Assembly: GCA_002375495.1 (NCBI GenBank)
Contig: DFLU01000005.1
Location: forward strand, 118,315 to 182,314
Reading direction: 5' to 3'
Source: Flavobacteriaceae bacterium UBA3611
GTDB lineage: Bacteria > Bacteroidota > Bacteroidia > Flavobacteriales > Flavobacteriaceae
Length of the DNA: 64,000 nt
Shown: piece by piece, positions 9,180 to 18,087 of the stretch
How positions within the stretch are numbered: the first letter of the stretch is position 1
How the letters are laid out: each line of letters starts with the position of its first letter
Translations under genes and position numbers: made by a program
Notes under the pieces: model-generated
What the model was told of the DNA's origin: nothing
The model's database searches: none
The model's input: only the letters and a program-made list of their open reading frames with translations

Positions 9180-10073
9180 TTACTTTTGATTATAGCCAAA
9201 CCTGCGGAGTTGCTTTTCGTTACTGCGCCAATTCTTGTTCACCTTTACATAGGTTTCTAAGTGTACTTGTTTTCCGAAAAAGGCTTCCAAATCTTTGCGA
9301 GCTTCAATACCCACGCGTTTTAAAGGCGCTCCTTTATGGCCAATAATGATTCCTTTTTGCGTTTCTCGCTCTACCATAATCACAGACCTGATACGGATGA
9401 TATTTTCTTCTTCAAAAAACTCTTCGGTATCGATTTCTACGGAATACGGGATTTCTTTTTTATAGTGCATCAGGATTTTCTCACGAATGATTTCATTCAC
9501 AAAAAAGCGTTCGGGCTTGTCGGTAAGTTGGTCTTTGGGATAGAATGGCGGACTCTCAGGAAGTAGCTCGATGATACGGTTGAAGACCTCGGCAACCCCG
9601 AAATTTTGCAGTGCTGAAATAGCGAATATTTCAGCATTGGGCACCTTTTGTTGCCAATGATCTAATGCTTCGGCCAACAATTGCTCATTGCCTTTATCTA
9701 TTTTATTGATAAGCAGTAGCACTGGAATTTTCGCATTGGTAATCTTGGCGAAAAACTGTTCATCTTTCAATTCTTTTTCGCCTAATTCTACCAAATACAG
9801 CAACACATCGGCATCTTCAAAAGCAGATTTCACAAAATCCATCATGCTTTCCTGCAACTGGTACGCTGGTTTAATAATGCCCGGTGTATCGCTTAAAATA
9901 ATTTGAAAATCGTCTCCATTTACAATCCCTAAGATACGGTGGCGAGTGGTCTGAGCCTTACTGGTAATAATAGACAAGCGCTCCCCGACAAACGCATTCA
10001 TAAGGGTACTTTTACCTACGTTTGGGTTTCCTATAATATTAACGAACCCAGCTTTGTGTTTAGAATCTTCCAT
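9180..10073 (-). CDS. era: GTPase Era
   Basis: A small ribosome-associated GTPase for 16S rRNA maturation and 30S assembly. From ATG at 10073 the protein has 297 residues, the usual Era length. The G domain has GNPNVGKST, an effector-region threonine in QTTRH, DTPGI and NKID. A C-terminal KH domain carries the hallmark GIIIGHKGAPLKRVG. An open extension of 24 codons upstream encodes a hydrophobic stretch foreign to the family and was discarded. The stop lies 5 bp from the convergent membrane-protein gene. Confidence 0.97.
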   Translation of the reverse strand: MEDSKHKAGFVNIIGNPNVGKSTLMNAFVGERLSIITSKAQTTRHRILGIVNGDDFQIILSDTPGIIKPAYQLQESMMDFVKSAFEDADVLLYLVELGEKELKDEQFFAKITNAKIPVLLLINKIDKGNEQLLAEALDHWQQKVPNAEIFAISALQNFGVAEVFNRIIELLPESPPFYPKDQLTDKPERFFVNEIIREKILMHYKKEIPYSVEIDTEEFFEEENIIRIRSVIMVERETQKGIIIGHKGAPLKRVGIEARKDLEAFFGKQVHLETYVKVNKNWRSNEKQLRRFGYNQK

Positions 10074-10167
10074 AGTGTAAAGGTACGGTTCAAAATGATT
10101 AAAAATAAAAATTCCGCAGACAATAAAAGCCAACGGAATTTTCAAAAACTAGTATTTCAACAGTCAC

Positions 10168-11571
10168 TTAAAATAAATCATAATTTGGCCACGAGCTTCT
10201 ATTTTCGATACTGGATTGCATGAGTTGTTGCATGTCGGTAATAATGGCGAAAATATCTGTGGAGGGTCTTGTATTTGTAAGTATAACATAATTGTATTCT
10301 CCAGCTATTTTACCTACTACAGAAGATGTGCCGGGCAATGAGCCAGCAAACCACCAGTCTGATACGCCAATATAGTTAACAGCCGTAGTTTGTGAAGTAA
10401 GAATGTCTGGCACGGCATTGCCTCCGTCTACGCGAACCAATAATTTTGCCAGGTCTGTGGCACTGGCAACCCAACCGCCGTGTGAATCCATTCTAGGAAC
10501 GTTCATATCGGTATACGGGTTAAAATTTTCTTGGCTATAGTATTCTACTTCGTTCGGCCAGGTTTCAGTTCCTGGTTTGGCATTTTGCATGGTAGTAATG
10601 CCAGATGGAGATAATATTTGGTCTTTCACATAATCTACGTAAGACATGCCCGTTACTTTTTCGACTACTCTACCCAATACGCAATAACCAAAATTTGAAT
10701 AATAGTAGGTAGCACCAGGCACCGTTTCTAGAGGTCTGTTATTTACGATATCATCAATTACCTGTTCTTGAGACCAATTGATATTGGCAAACATAGGGTC
10801 GAACGGATTGTTAGTCCATCCCGAGACATGATCTATGAGATGTATTACCTGAATGTTTTCAATATTTGTACCGTATGGAGCCGTTCCGTAGTCGGTTCCT
10901 AGAATGCCGTTGGCTCCAAATACCGTATCGTTAAGTCCGATAATCCCATCTTGAACCAATTTTAGGATGGCAATCACTGTCACCGGTTTCGAAACACTTG
11001 CTATTCTGAAAAGCGACGCGTCTGTGACCGACTGGGTGCCCGCAATATCTGCGTTACCATAGTGGTTTGCATATACGAGTTTTTCGTTTTTTACGATTGC
11101 TAATTGAAAGCCAGGAGCGTTGTATTGTGTTCGCAGATTTTCTATGGCTGCATCGAGTGCTGTGAAGTTTCCTTCGCTTGTCACGGTATAATTATTTTCA
11201 TCGCCGTTTTCAGCAACAACAGTTAAGGTTACAGAACTCGTAAAATTAATAGGAGTTTCACCACTGACGATTTCATTGGCACCAATAAATAATTGCGCTC
11301 CAGGAGAAAGCTCATAGTTTACAACAATAGCACTACGATTTACATTGGGCGGAAAAAACACCTTAAAAGTATTATTCCCGGCTTGTACATCTGCATCTAT
11401 AGGCATATTATTAGCAGCAGCTGGAATGGCGAAGTTTGTTATTAAATTGGCTGCACTTCCTGGGTCTTGGCCCATATCGTCATCGTTCATCATCGGGCTA
11501 GAGTCGTCATTACTACTACAAGCAAGGAGAAGTGCCAACACAAAAATAGAGAGGTATTTAAATAGTCGCAT
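10168..11571 (-). CDS. Serine hydrolase (beta-lactamase class C family), lipoprotein
   Basis: A predicted lipoprotein of 467 residues with a lipobox LALLLAC (Cys18 from the chosen ATG) and an acidic linker. An N-terminal beta-sandwich of the type found on Bacteroidota surface proteins follows (ANNMPIDADVQAGNNTFKV, ENGDENNYTVT). The rest is a class C beta-lactamase / DD-peptidase-like fold with the SxxK motif SVSK (S192, K195), the YxN motif YSN and LIDHVSGW. The likely role is a penicillin-binding-protein-like esterase or peptidase at the envelope. A true beta-lactamase is less likely because of the extra domain. The 13-codon upstream extension was rejected because the signal starts at MRLFKYL. 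Confidence 0.9.
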   Translation of the reverse strand: MRLFKYLSIFVLALLLACSSNDDSSPMMNDDDMGQDPGSAANLITNFAIPAAANNMPIDADVQAGNNTFKVFFPPNVNRSAIVVNYELSPGAQLFIGANEIVSGETPINFTSSVTLTVVAENGDENNYTVTSEGNFTALDAAIENLRTQYNAPGFQLAIVKNEKLVYANHYGNADIAGTQSVTDASLFRIASVSKPVTVIAILKLVQDGIIGLNDTVFGANGILGTDYGTAPYGTNIENIQVIHLIDHVSGWTNNPFDPMFANINWSQEQVIDDIVNNRPLETVPGATYYYSNFGYCVLGRVVEKVTGMSYVDYVKDQILSPSGITTMQNAKPGTETWPNEVEYYSQENFNPYTDMNVPRMDSHGGWVASATDLAKLLVRVDGGNAVPDILTSQTTAVNYIGVSDWWFAGSLPGTSSVVGKIAGEYNYVILTNTRPSTDIFAIITDMQQLMQSSIENRSSWPNYDLF

Positions 11572-11682
11572 AGTTGAAATGTTTTTGGATGTTTTCAATA
11601 CATCGAGCATTTATATTAATGTCATCAATAAATCCCAAAAAAGAGTTTTTTAAATTTTGGTTGGGGTTAGCCATGCGGCCCA

Positions 11683-12144
11683 CTAAATCTTCGGCTTATT
11701 GCGACTACGGTCGTACAGCACAATACTTCCTGCCACCGCAACATTTAGGCTAAACGTAGAGGGAAATTGTATTAAAAAATGTGATTTTGAAATGGCTTCG
11801 TTTGTGAGCCCATGATCTTCGGCACCTAACAAATAAACACAGCGTTTCGGATGTTGGAAATCTTCTAAATTTTCAGCCCCGTCTGTTTTTTCGACCCCTA
11901 CAATTCGAACGCCCTTTGGCAGATGTGCGAAGAAATCGGCAAAGGTTTTATAGTGATAGTACGGCATCGATTTTACCGCGTTGTGGGTATCGCTGGCTTG
12001 ATTGGCATATCGCTTCCCGATGGTAAAGATAAAATGTGCGCCCATATTTTGGGCGGTACGCCAAAGCACCCCAAGATTTTCTGGGGTTTTTCCGTTCATG
12101 ATGCCGATTCCGAAGAAATCTGTGGTAAAATTGTCAGGTTGCAT
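11683..12144 (-). CDS. SpoU/TrmH-type RNA 2'-O-methyltransferase
   Basis: A 153-residue SPOUT methyltransferase of the short form without an N-terminal RNA-binding domain. The three family motifs are visible: N-x-G-x-x-R in ENLGVLWRTAQ, LLGAEDHGL, and SLNVAVAGSIVLYDR at the knotted C-terminus that binds S-adenosylmethionine. It is expected to methylate a ribose in tRNA (TrmL/TrmH-like) or rRNA. The exact position cannot be read from sequence. It lies upstream of the serine hydrolase gene on the same strand, with a gap of 111 bp. Confidence 0.9.
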   Translation of the reverse strand: MQPDNFTTDFFGIGIMNGKTPENLGVLWRTAQNMGAHFIFTIGKRYANQASDTHNAVKSMPYYHYKTFADFFAHLPKGVRIVGVEKTDGAENLEDFQHPKRCVYLLGAEDHGLTNEAISKSHFLIQFPSTFSLNVAVAGSIVLYDRSRNKPKI

Positions 12145-12201
12145 ACCTGCAAAGATAAGCTCTTATGTCTTAGTACTGAAGGAAGCTTGTGATGTGGTTG
12201 T

Positions 12202-12345
12202 TTATTTTTCCAGGGTATTGGAAAAATTATCTTCTGAATTTTGAGGAAAGAATAAGCGAAAGTCAAATTTAAACTTATCCATATCAAGATTTGCAAATTT
12301 AGGTTTCGCGTCTTTTGTATTTGTAGGCTTTGGATTATTGTTCAT
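12202..12345 (-). CDS. Possible small protein, 47 residues
   Basis: A short open frame starting MNNNPKPTNTKDAKPKF and ending NFSNTLEK. The composition is plausible for a small soluble protein (Asn, Lys and Pro rich at the start, DMDKFKFDFRLFF in the middle). An in-frame ATG at 12369 would add eight residues. It lies upstream of the methyltransferase gene on the same strand. No homologue is recognised, and no strong ribosome binding site is evident, as is usual in Bacteroidota. Confidence 0.35.
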   Translation of the reverse strand: MNNNPKPTNTKDAKPKFANLDMDKFKFDFRLFFPQNSEDNFSNTLEK

Positions 12346-12615
12346 TAAGTATGTATTATTTGGGGTCATTAATATTATGATGCAAATATCGGGTATTGGT
12401 AAAAGTCCTACATCACAAAAAATATTATTTCTATGTTAATATTTCTATAATACAAAAACACAAACCATGCCTTAAACACTGGTGTTTAGCGCAGTTTAAT
12501 AGAAAAAATTTGAATTTTGTTAGTTATTGTATTTATTATGCTAATGTTAAGTAAGTTTGACAAGTGTTACATCAGCAAAAACAAAACGTATTGTTAATGC
12601 GTTAATTCTATTACT
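12346..12615. other. AT-rich non-coding stretch
   Basis: The gap between the small minus-strand frame and the zincin lipoprotein gene is AT-rich and shows no credible open frame or RNA gene. It probably holds the promoters of both flanking genes. Confidence 0.6.
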
Positions 12616-13941
12616 ATGCGGTATTTTATAAAATTCTCTGTTTCGTTGATCATTCTCGTTTGTTTCATTTCTTGTGCTGAAAAAAAAATACACCCATACC
12701 AAGCTATTGTTAGTTCAGACATCGATAATTTTTTCAATGCTTTTGATGCCATACATCAAACTACCGACAGTCTAGAACAGCTCATCAGTTTAAGAACTGA
12801 ATTTTTGGACAAAGCTTCGGAAGGACAACTCGCAATGATTGCAGCCAGAAATTACTCGAAACAAGAATATCTGGACGTTATATTAGCGTATCCAAAGTTT
12901 TGGAATTCTATAAGGAAAAACACCAACGACATGACTCCTCATAATGAAGCTTTGAGGGAAGGAGTTCAACAATTAAGGAATATCTATCCCGATTTAGAAA
13001 GCGGCACTATCTATTATACCGTGGGTGCTTTTCGGTCGCCAGGAACAGGTTTAAACGATAAAATACTCATAGGCAGTGAGTTTGCGCTAGGAGAAACAAC
13101 AACTGACGTTTCAGAATTTAAAGGGGTACGTGACCATACCGCCAATTATTATAAAATTGACCCGAAACAATATCTATCTTTTCTCACAGTACACGAATAT
13201 GTGCATACGCAACAAAAGGATATTCCAGACAATTTATTGTCGCATACCCTACGGGAAGGAATTGCTGAGTTTGTAGCGATACAGGCAACAGGAAAAGATT
13301 CGCCTTGGGGAGCCTTCAATTATGGCCCCGAAAATGAAACATTTGTCAGAAATACATTCGAATCGCAGATGTTTAATGGTCGATCCTACGGAAATTGGCT
13401 GTGGAATGGAACAGACAATCTCTTTGGCCATCATGATATGGCGTATTATGTAGGCTATAAAATAGCACAACTTCATTACGACGCGGCAACCGACAAACAG
13501 AAAGCAATTAAAGAGTTGATTGAATTAGATTTTATGGATGAGCAGGCCGTAGAACGTTTGGTAGACGGCAGCGGTTATTTTTCTGCCAATTTAGACGTAC
13601 TCTACGAAAATTACCAAAAAAACAGACCCAAAGTGTTGGCTATTGAACCTTTTGAAAATGGAAGCCAGCAAGTAGACCCATCGATTGATGAAGTTACTGT
13701 ACGATTTACCAAGCCATTAGACACCTTATACCGAGGCTTCGATTTTGGGCCTTTGGGAGAGCAAAACGCAATGAAGCTGACTAAATACCTAGGTTTTTCT
13801 GAAGATGGAAAGTCAGTTAGGTTTCAAGTAGATTTAAAGCCCAACACCCAGTATCAGTTACAATTGCCAAGCAAGTTTGTAGATAGTGATGGCAATGCTA
13901 TACCCCCTTACCTCATCGATTTTAAAACAAGTGGAAATTAG
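12616..13941 (+). CDS. Zincin metalloprotease-like lipoprotein
   Basis: A predicted lipoprotein of 441 residues (lipobox CFISC near residue 20). The central domain has HEYVH (H193, E194, H197) and a downstream glutamate in REGIAEF (E214/E218), which fits a gluzincin-type metal site. Aromatic-rich GNWLWNG and HHDMAYYVGYKIAQ segments follow, resembling DUF2268-like predicted Zn proteases. The last about 100 residues look like an Ig-like domain (VDPSIDEVTVRFTKPLD). It is likely anchored to the membrane facing the periplasm or surface. The substrate is unknown. It stands as a single gene. Confidence 0.8.
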   Translation: MRYFIKFSVSLIILVCFISCAEKKIHPYQAIVSSDIDNFFNAFDAIHQTTDSLEQLISLRTEFLDKASEGQLAMIAARNYSKQEYLDVILAYPKFWNSIRKNTNDMTPHNEALREGVQQLRNIYPDLESGTIYYTVGAFRSPGTGLNDKILIGSEFALGETTTDVSEFKGVRDHTANYYKIDPKQYLSFLTVHEYVHTQQKDIPDNLLSHTLREGIAEFVAIQATGKDSPWGAFNYGPENETFVRNTFESQMFNGRSYGNWLWNGTDNLFGHHDMAYYVGYKIAQLHYDAATDKQKAIKELIELDFMDEQAVERLVDGSGYFSANLDVLYENYQKNRPKVLAIEPFENGSQQVDPSIDEVTVRFTKPLDTLYRGFDFGPLGEQNAMKLTKYLGFSEDGKSVRFQVDLKPNTQYQLQLPSKFVDSDGNAIPPYLIDFKTSGN

Positions 13942-14005
13942 CATACTTGCAATGTCTTTAGTTGGATTGACATTGCTCACAAAGGGGAAAATGTTAAGAA
14001 AAGAA

Positions 14006-14665
14006 TTAGCCCCCTCCCATTTTCGACATGTCTTCCAAGTCCTGAATTTCTGTGCCAACAGGAACGTTTACGTTGTATTCTGACATATCCACTTTCTTTT
14101 TTACTTCTATTGCGGTATAGGTTAAGGTTACGCCACCTTGAGGAGAAGATTCAAATTGTAAGCTAAGCCCAGGCAGGTCGTCGGGCATTTGCGATATGCC
14201 TTCTGGGCGCTTTATTTTTTCCGTATACCAAAAAATAGCGGTATTTCCTTCCATATCAGTCATGATCGCTTTTTTACATGTGTACCCAAGTATTTCCTTC
14301 GTTGCGTCAACATATTCGATGTTGTTGTTTTTTGCTGCTTCCTCAGCATCATCTTTTAGGTCGTCAGGATTTCCTTGAAACGCCATGGTCCCCATCATTC
14401 CTTCCATGAGCATGGTCATTTCGTTAGTTTCTCCTATGTTTAACTCTAGTGTTAGCGTCATCATGGTTCCCATAACCGTTCTAACCCAGTTCTTCTCCGG
14501 ACTGATGGCCAACTCCATCGTACTGCCGCTCATCATCATCGCCATCATCTCTCCGTCTTCAGAAGTAGTTTCGACATCTGCTTCATATTTTAAGTATATC
14601 CCTTCTTGGGACATTCCCGTAACGGTAAGGGCAAGTATAAATAGTAAACTAATAATGTGTTTCAT
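14006..14665 (-). CDS. DUF4412 family secreted protein, methionine-rich
   Basis: A 219-residue exported protein. The signal peptide is MKHIISLLFILALTVTGMSQ, which sets the ATG at 14665; a 32-codon upstream extension lacks signal character. The mature part has the DUF4412 layout: an antiparallel beta structure with GYTCKKAIMTDMEGNTAIFWYTEKI and a final conserved strand before a Gly-rich end. Methionine is strikingly frequent (EMMAMMMSGSTM, EMTMLMEGMMGTM), which might sequester oxidants or metals, though that is conjecture. It is divergent from the first universal stress protein gene. Confidence 0.85.
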   Translation of the reverse strand: MKHIISLLFILALTVTGMSQEGIYLKYEADVETTSEDGEMMAMMMSGSTMELAISPEKNWVRTVMGTMMTLTLELNIGETNEMTMLMEGMMGTMAFQGNPDDLKDDAEEAAKNNNIEYVDATKEILGYTCKKAIMTDMEGNTAIFWYTEKIKRPEGISQMPDDLPGLSLQFESSPQGGVTLTYTAIEVKKKVDMSEYNVNVPVGTEIQDLEDMSKMGGG

Positions 14666-14748
14666 GATATTAAATTTCAAATAGTATAAGTCTAAGGTAC
14701 AATTTTTATAACATATACTGACTGCTATTTTATACGACCTTTGAGATA

Positions 14749-14791
14749 TGACATTTCTCATTCTTTAAAACTCTTTTCAGCATTACATTGG
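14749..14791 (+). promoter_or_regulatory. Regulon promoter, site 1 (degenerate half-site)
   Basis: TGACATTTCTCA at 14749-14760 is one base off the palindrome TGAY-N4-RTCA. It is followed after exactly 23 bp by TACATTGG (14784-14791), a near match to TAnnTTTG. It lies 50 bp before the usp gene at 14811. Although the palindrome is degenerate, the spacing equals that of the nine strong sites. Confidence 0.65.
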
Positions 14792-14810
14792 CTGTCTAAC
14801 CTTTAGCACG

Positions 14811-15650
14811 ATGAAAAACATATTATTGCCTACAGATTTTTCAGCAAATTCGATGAATGCAATCGATTATGCCATGCACTTTTTTGAAAATTGGGAATGC
14901 AACTTCTATATACTCAACGTGCAGAAAATTTCCGAATACATAAGTGACGATCTTGTGGCAGGTTCTAAAACCGATTCGATATACGATAGCATCGCCAGCG
15001 ACAACAAAAAATTGATTCAGCAGTTGGTAAAAAAATTAAGCAAAAAGCATAAGTCACAAGGATATACTTTTCACGGATTATTCGATTATGACGATTTCGT
15101 TTCTGCAGTAGACCAAGCCGTTACTTTCCATGCAATAGACCTTATTATCATGGGAACCAATGGCGCTACAGGAGCCAGAGAAGTACTTTTTGGTAGCAAC
15201 ACACTGAAAATAGTGCGCCATATAGATTGCCCAACGCTTACGATACCCGAGCACTATCGTTATACCAAGATTAACAGTGCACTTCTTACTACGCAGCAAT
15301 GTAAAGACCTTTCATTGAGAGAACTCGAAATTTTTAAAGAAATACTAAATATGCATCAATGCGAGCTCAATATCGTTGAGCTTGACGACGATGCTATTGT
15401 GATGTCGCAAAAGAAAGACAACCCGCAATTACAGAAGCTATTTAAAGATTACGCATACAACTATTTCAGCCTGAATGCTGTTCCCGGACTTATAGCTGTT
15501 AATACCGCAACCCAAATCTTGAAGGTTGACTTACACGCTGCATTTATTGAAAAAGAAACCTTTTTAGAGCGCCTACTATTTGGTTCGGATGATGCGAAGG
15601 TGTTGTACCGAACACTCGTACCCCTCTTATTTTTACATCAAAACGATTAA
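14811..15650 (+). CDS. Universal stress protein, tandem UspA domains
   Basis: A 279-residue cytoplasmic protein of two Usp-fold halves, starting MKNILLPTDFSANSMNAIDYA. The first half carries the ATP-binding loop GTNGATGAREVLFGS (pattern G-2x-G-9x-G-S). The second half lacks it, as in the other usp genes here. It probably binds ATP and supports survival under energy or oxygen limitation. It is the only rightward usp in the cluster, and its 3' end overlaps the convergent ldhA by four bases. Its promoter matches the regulon architecture with one weak half-site. Confidence 0.93.
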   Translation: MKNILLPTDFSANSMNAIDYAMHFFENWECNFYILNVQKISEYISDDLVAGSKTDSIYDSIASDNKKLIQQLVKKLSKKHKSQGYTFHGLFDYDDFVSAVDQAVTFHAIDLIIMGTNGATGAREVLFGSNTLKIVRHIDCPTLTIPEHYRYTKINSALLTTQQCKDLSLRELEIFKEILNMHQCELNIVELDDDAIVMSQKKDNPQLQKLFKDYAYNYFSLNAVPGLIAVNTATQILKVDLHAAFIEKETFLERLLFGSDDAKVLYRTLVPLLFLHQND

Positions 15651-16636
15651 GACAGCTCATTAACGGCATGTTTGCCATCAGCCCAGGCATTTAAATTCTC
15701 AAGGGTAGCCGATGCAATATTATGCAATGCCTCACGCGTAGCAAAAGCTTGGTGGGGAGTCACTAATGTTTTGGGATGACAAAGAAGTTGGTGCAATTCC
15801 GTATCATTTGGAGCATTGTGTGATCTGTCATAAAAAAACACGCCATGTTCCCGTTCGTACACGTCTGTGGCATATCCTGAAACAAGGCCTTTGTTAAGGG
15901 CTTTTAAAATTTCAGTAGTATGTACAATACCTCCTCTTGCCACATTTACAATAATTGGTTTTTTTGAAAGTTTGGCTATATACGTTTTGTCAAAAAGATA
16001 ATGAGTTAGTTGGTTTAGTGGAAGACTAATAAATATAATCTCCGCTTCGTTGGCGAGCGCATCTTTAGAAATATAGCTAACATCATAGTTGGTTATCAGC
16101 TCTTCGTTGCTACTGGTATCATTCGCCACGATGTTACATCCAAATCCGTGTAAGATTTTAACCAGCACACTTCCTATTCTACCAGTTCCCATTACGCCCA
16201 CCGTTTTTCCGGTTAAATCGAATCCGATTAGATTATCTAAGAGGAAATTATCTTGAAGTGTCTGTTGCTGGGCGAGCGTTATTTTCCTGTTGAATGCCAA
16301 AAGTAATGCTATAGCATGCTCTGCAATGGCATTTGGAGAATAGCTGGGGGTGTTTGCCACCTTAAAACCGAGATGCCTGGCCGTTTTTAAATTTATGTTG
16401 TCGTGGCCTGCTGACCTCAGGGTAATATATCGCACCCCGAAATCCCTCAATTTAGTGAGTACTATGTCTGATGCGTCATCTGCCGAAAAAATAGAAATAG
16501 CATCGTAGTTTAATGCTTTCATTGCTGTTTCTGAAGTAAGCCGCTTTTCAGTATAGCTTATTTTGTGAATGGCGGCATTTGCTTTTTCAAGCAATGGTTT
16601 TTCAAAAGGTTTGGCACTATAAACGAGTACTTTCAT
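15647..16636 (-). CDS. ldhA: D-lactate dehydrogenase, fermentative type
   Basis: An NAD-dependent 2-hydroxyacid dehydrogenase expected to reduce pyruvate to D-lactate and recycle NADH. The length of 329 residues equals E. coli LdhA, and similarity is visible along the whole chain: MKVLVYSAKPFEKPLL, LRSAGHDNINL, AEHAIALLLAFNRKI, the Rossmann loop GTGRIG, VARGG with the substrate-binding Arg, ATDVYEREHGVFF and the catalytic His in VTPHQAF. It is downstream of a lipoprotein gene by 2 bp and likely cotranscribed with it. Its place in a stress region fits a role in low-oxygen metabolism. Another 2-hydroxyacid substrate remains possible. Confidence 0.88.
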   Translation of the reverse strand: MKVLVYSAKPFEKPLLEKANAAIHKISYTEKRLTSETAMKALNYDAISIFSADDASDIVLTKLRDFGVRYITLRSAGHDNINLKTARHLGFKVANTPSYSPNAIAEHAIALLLAFNRKITLAQQQTLQDNFLLDNLIGFDLTGKTVGVMGTGRIGSVLVKILHGFGCNIVANDTSSNEELITNYDVSYISKDALANEAEIIFISLPLNQLTHYLFDKTYIAKLSKKPIIVNVARGGIVHTTEILKALNKGLVSGYATDVYEREHGVFFYDRSHNAPNDTELHQLLCHPKTLVTPHQAFATREALHNIASATLENLNAWADGKHAVNELS

Positions 16637-16638
16637 GA

Positions 16639-17274
16639 TTAAAGTAGTAGTAGTTTGTTCTCTCGAAGCGAATTAAAAAGGATCTTTGTATAGGCATTTA
16701 TGTTTCTGTTCACTTTGTCAGCATCTACCACTTCAATTTCACCGCGCCACAGCAATTCACGTTCTTTTCCTGGACAAATACAGTACAGTGAGGTTTCTGT
16801 GGTATAGACTTGGTATCGTTCTTTTTCCTGTTTCTGATATTCGTGTATATTGCCGTAGAAGTAATCCTCGTAGGTTGGATAATTTCTTGAAAAATTTCGA
16901 TAGGCATCTACTACGGTCACTCTACTTTCAGAGCCCGTGACCTTTGTAAATAATATAGCATCAAAACCCGCATTTAGTAGTCGTTGCTCTATATTATCGA
17001 GTTGTGCGAGCGACTTTTTATTATCGGTAAACGAAGTTTCAAAGAAATCGATACTTTTTACAGCGATGACCCCTTGTTTATCTAGGTCTTCTGTCATCTT
17101 TTTTTCGTAGGTACGCCGCAATTCTGCATCTGCTGAAATACCAACCACCAACACTTTATTGGCCTCGAAGTTTACTGTATCGGGGTTTTTGTATTGCTGT
17201 ACCAGCTTTGTTGAGCTGCAACCGCTTACCACCCAAAGGATAAGCACGATGCCGAGGTATATGAGTCTTTTCAT
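16639..17274 (-). CDS. Hypothetical lipoprotein (DUF4136-like)
   Basis: A 211-residue lipoprotein with signal and lipobox WVVSGC (Cys19), starting MKRLIYLG. The remainder is an alpha/beta domain: NKVLVVGISADAELRRTYEKKM, GFDAILFTKVTG, and ELLWRGEIEVVDADKVN before a final helix. This pattern resembles the DUF4136 family of envelope lipoproteins of unknown function. It is the first gene of a two-gene unit with ldhA. A weak regulon-like palindrome lies 45 bp upstream. Confidence 0.75.
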   Translation of the reverse strand: MKRLIYLGIVLILWVVSGCSSTKLVQQYKNPDTVNFEANKVLVVGISADAELRRTYEKKMTEDLDKQGVIAVKSIDFFETSFTDNKKSLAQLDNIEQRLLNAGFDAILFTKVTGSESRVTVVDAYRNFSRNYPTYEDYFYGNIHEYQKQEKERYQVYTTETSLYCICPGKERELLWRGEIEVVDADKVNRNINAYTKILFNSLRENKLLLL

Positions 17275-17288
17275 GAAAATTGATTTTG

Positions 17289-17331
17289 TTAGATTAATTT
17301 AAAAGGTTTGTTTGCTTCTTGAACTTTATCA
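17289..17331 (-). promoter_or_regulatory. Weak regulon-like promoter upstream of the lipoprotein-ldhA pair
   Basis: Reading leftward, TGATAAAGTTCA (17320-17331) is one base off the consensus. The octamer 23 bp further is TAATCTAA (17289-17296), a poor -7 element. The palindrome lies 45 bp from the start codon, close to the 48-57 bp seen at most strong sites. This is only a candidate. Confidence 0.35.
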
Positions 17332-17459
17332 ATTCATTAATAAAACCGTATTCGTATTTGATAAAAGTTAATTGTAGCATCCATTCTAGCATTAGGCAAA
17401 TATTTTTTCTGGAGTACCTTATCGTACTATTCAGCAAGTGATGCTACATTCTCTAGGGC

Positions 17460-17897
17460 TTAATGAAGATTTTTCTGTTTGCTCTTCTTCATAATTTCTG
17501 CCAGCATCTTAAATATGGTCCGCTTGGTTTTTTTCACATCCGCATGCAAATCCATAGTACTAATCATCAACTCGTAATGGGTGTTTTTATATTCTTTCAC
17601 TTCGTTTGGAACATCAATATCATCTATCAACACTTGTAGATTGTTAGCATGCGCTTGCATTTCTTTTAATAAACGCTTAACCCTTTTGTCATATCCTCTT
17701 AACGCAATTGCTATTTGAGCAGCTTTCTCATGGGTTATATTATAAATTAGTTCTAGTGTGTCTTCAGCAACTAAGTCTCTTAAAAAATGGAGTTCATCCT
17801 GCAAAAATTTTAATTCAGAAATACTCATCCCTATATCGTCGTGCAACCCACTAGGGTTTCTCCATTCAATGTACTTGTAATGTGTGCTTGTTTTCAT
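17460..17897 (-). CDS. Hypothetical helical protein in the stress regulon
   Basis: A 145-residue, charged, all-helical cytoplasmic protein starting MKTSTHYKYIEWRNP. Heptad-like stretches such as ELKFLQDELHFLRDLV and RVKRLLKEMQAHANNLQVLI predict a coiled coil, and the C-terminus is lysine-rich. No catalytic motif or membrane segment is seen, and the family is not recognised. A perfect regulon site lies upstream with a leader of about 70 bases. It is therefore probably coexpressed with the usp genes. A structural or nucleoid/RNA-binding role is possible but unsupported. Confidence 0.78.
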   Translation of the reverse strand: MKTSTHYKYIEWRNPSGLHDDIGMSISELKFLQDELHFLRDLVAEDTLELIYNITHEKAAQIAIALRGYDKRVKRLLKEMQAHANNLQVLIDDIDVPNEVKEYKNTHYELMISTMDLHADVKKTKRTIFKMLAEIMKKSKQKNLH

Positions 17898-17971
17898 GAT
17901 AAATAAATTAGAAATCAGAAGAGTTCCGAAAATCTATTTACTGCCTAGCAGGTAATGCTTTAGATATACCG

Positions 17972-18014
17972 TAAAAATAACTGAACAGCTACCTCTTAGA
18001 AATGATAATTATCA
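17972..18014 (-). promoter_or_regulatory. Regulon promoter, site 2
   Basis: The perfect palindrome TGATAATTATCA (18003-18014) is followed on the minus strand after exactly 23 bp by TATTTTTA (17972-17979), a TAnnTTTR element. It drives the helical protein gene that starts at 17897. Confidence 0.85.
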
Positions 18015-18087
18015 GTTTTGAAACGGCTGCTTTATTAAATTCACAGATGGATTTAACTATTTCCTCTAGAAAGAGCGTTTCGTACGG

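Noticed and set aside
10074..10145. Extended N-terminus of Era
   Set aside because: The 24 extra codons encode a hydrophobic stretch absent from the family.
13968..13979. TGACATTGCTCA, similar to regulon site 1
   Set aside because: The octamer 23 bp downstream falls in the 3' end of the DUF4412 gene and is not TAnnTTTG-like, and no gene start follows.
17359..17370. TGATAAAAGTTA upstream of the lipoprotein-ldhA pair
   Set aside because: Mismatch in the right half and no -7 element at the 23-bp distance. The site at 17320 fits better.
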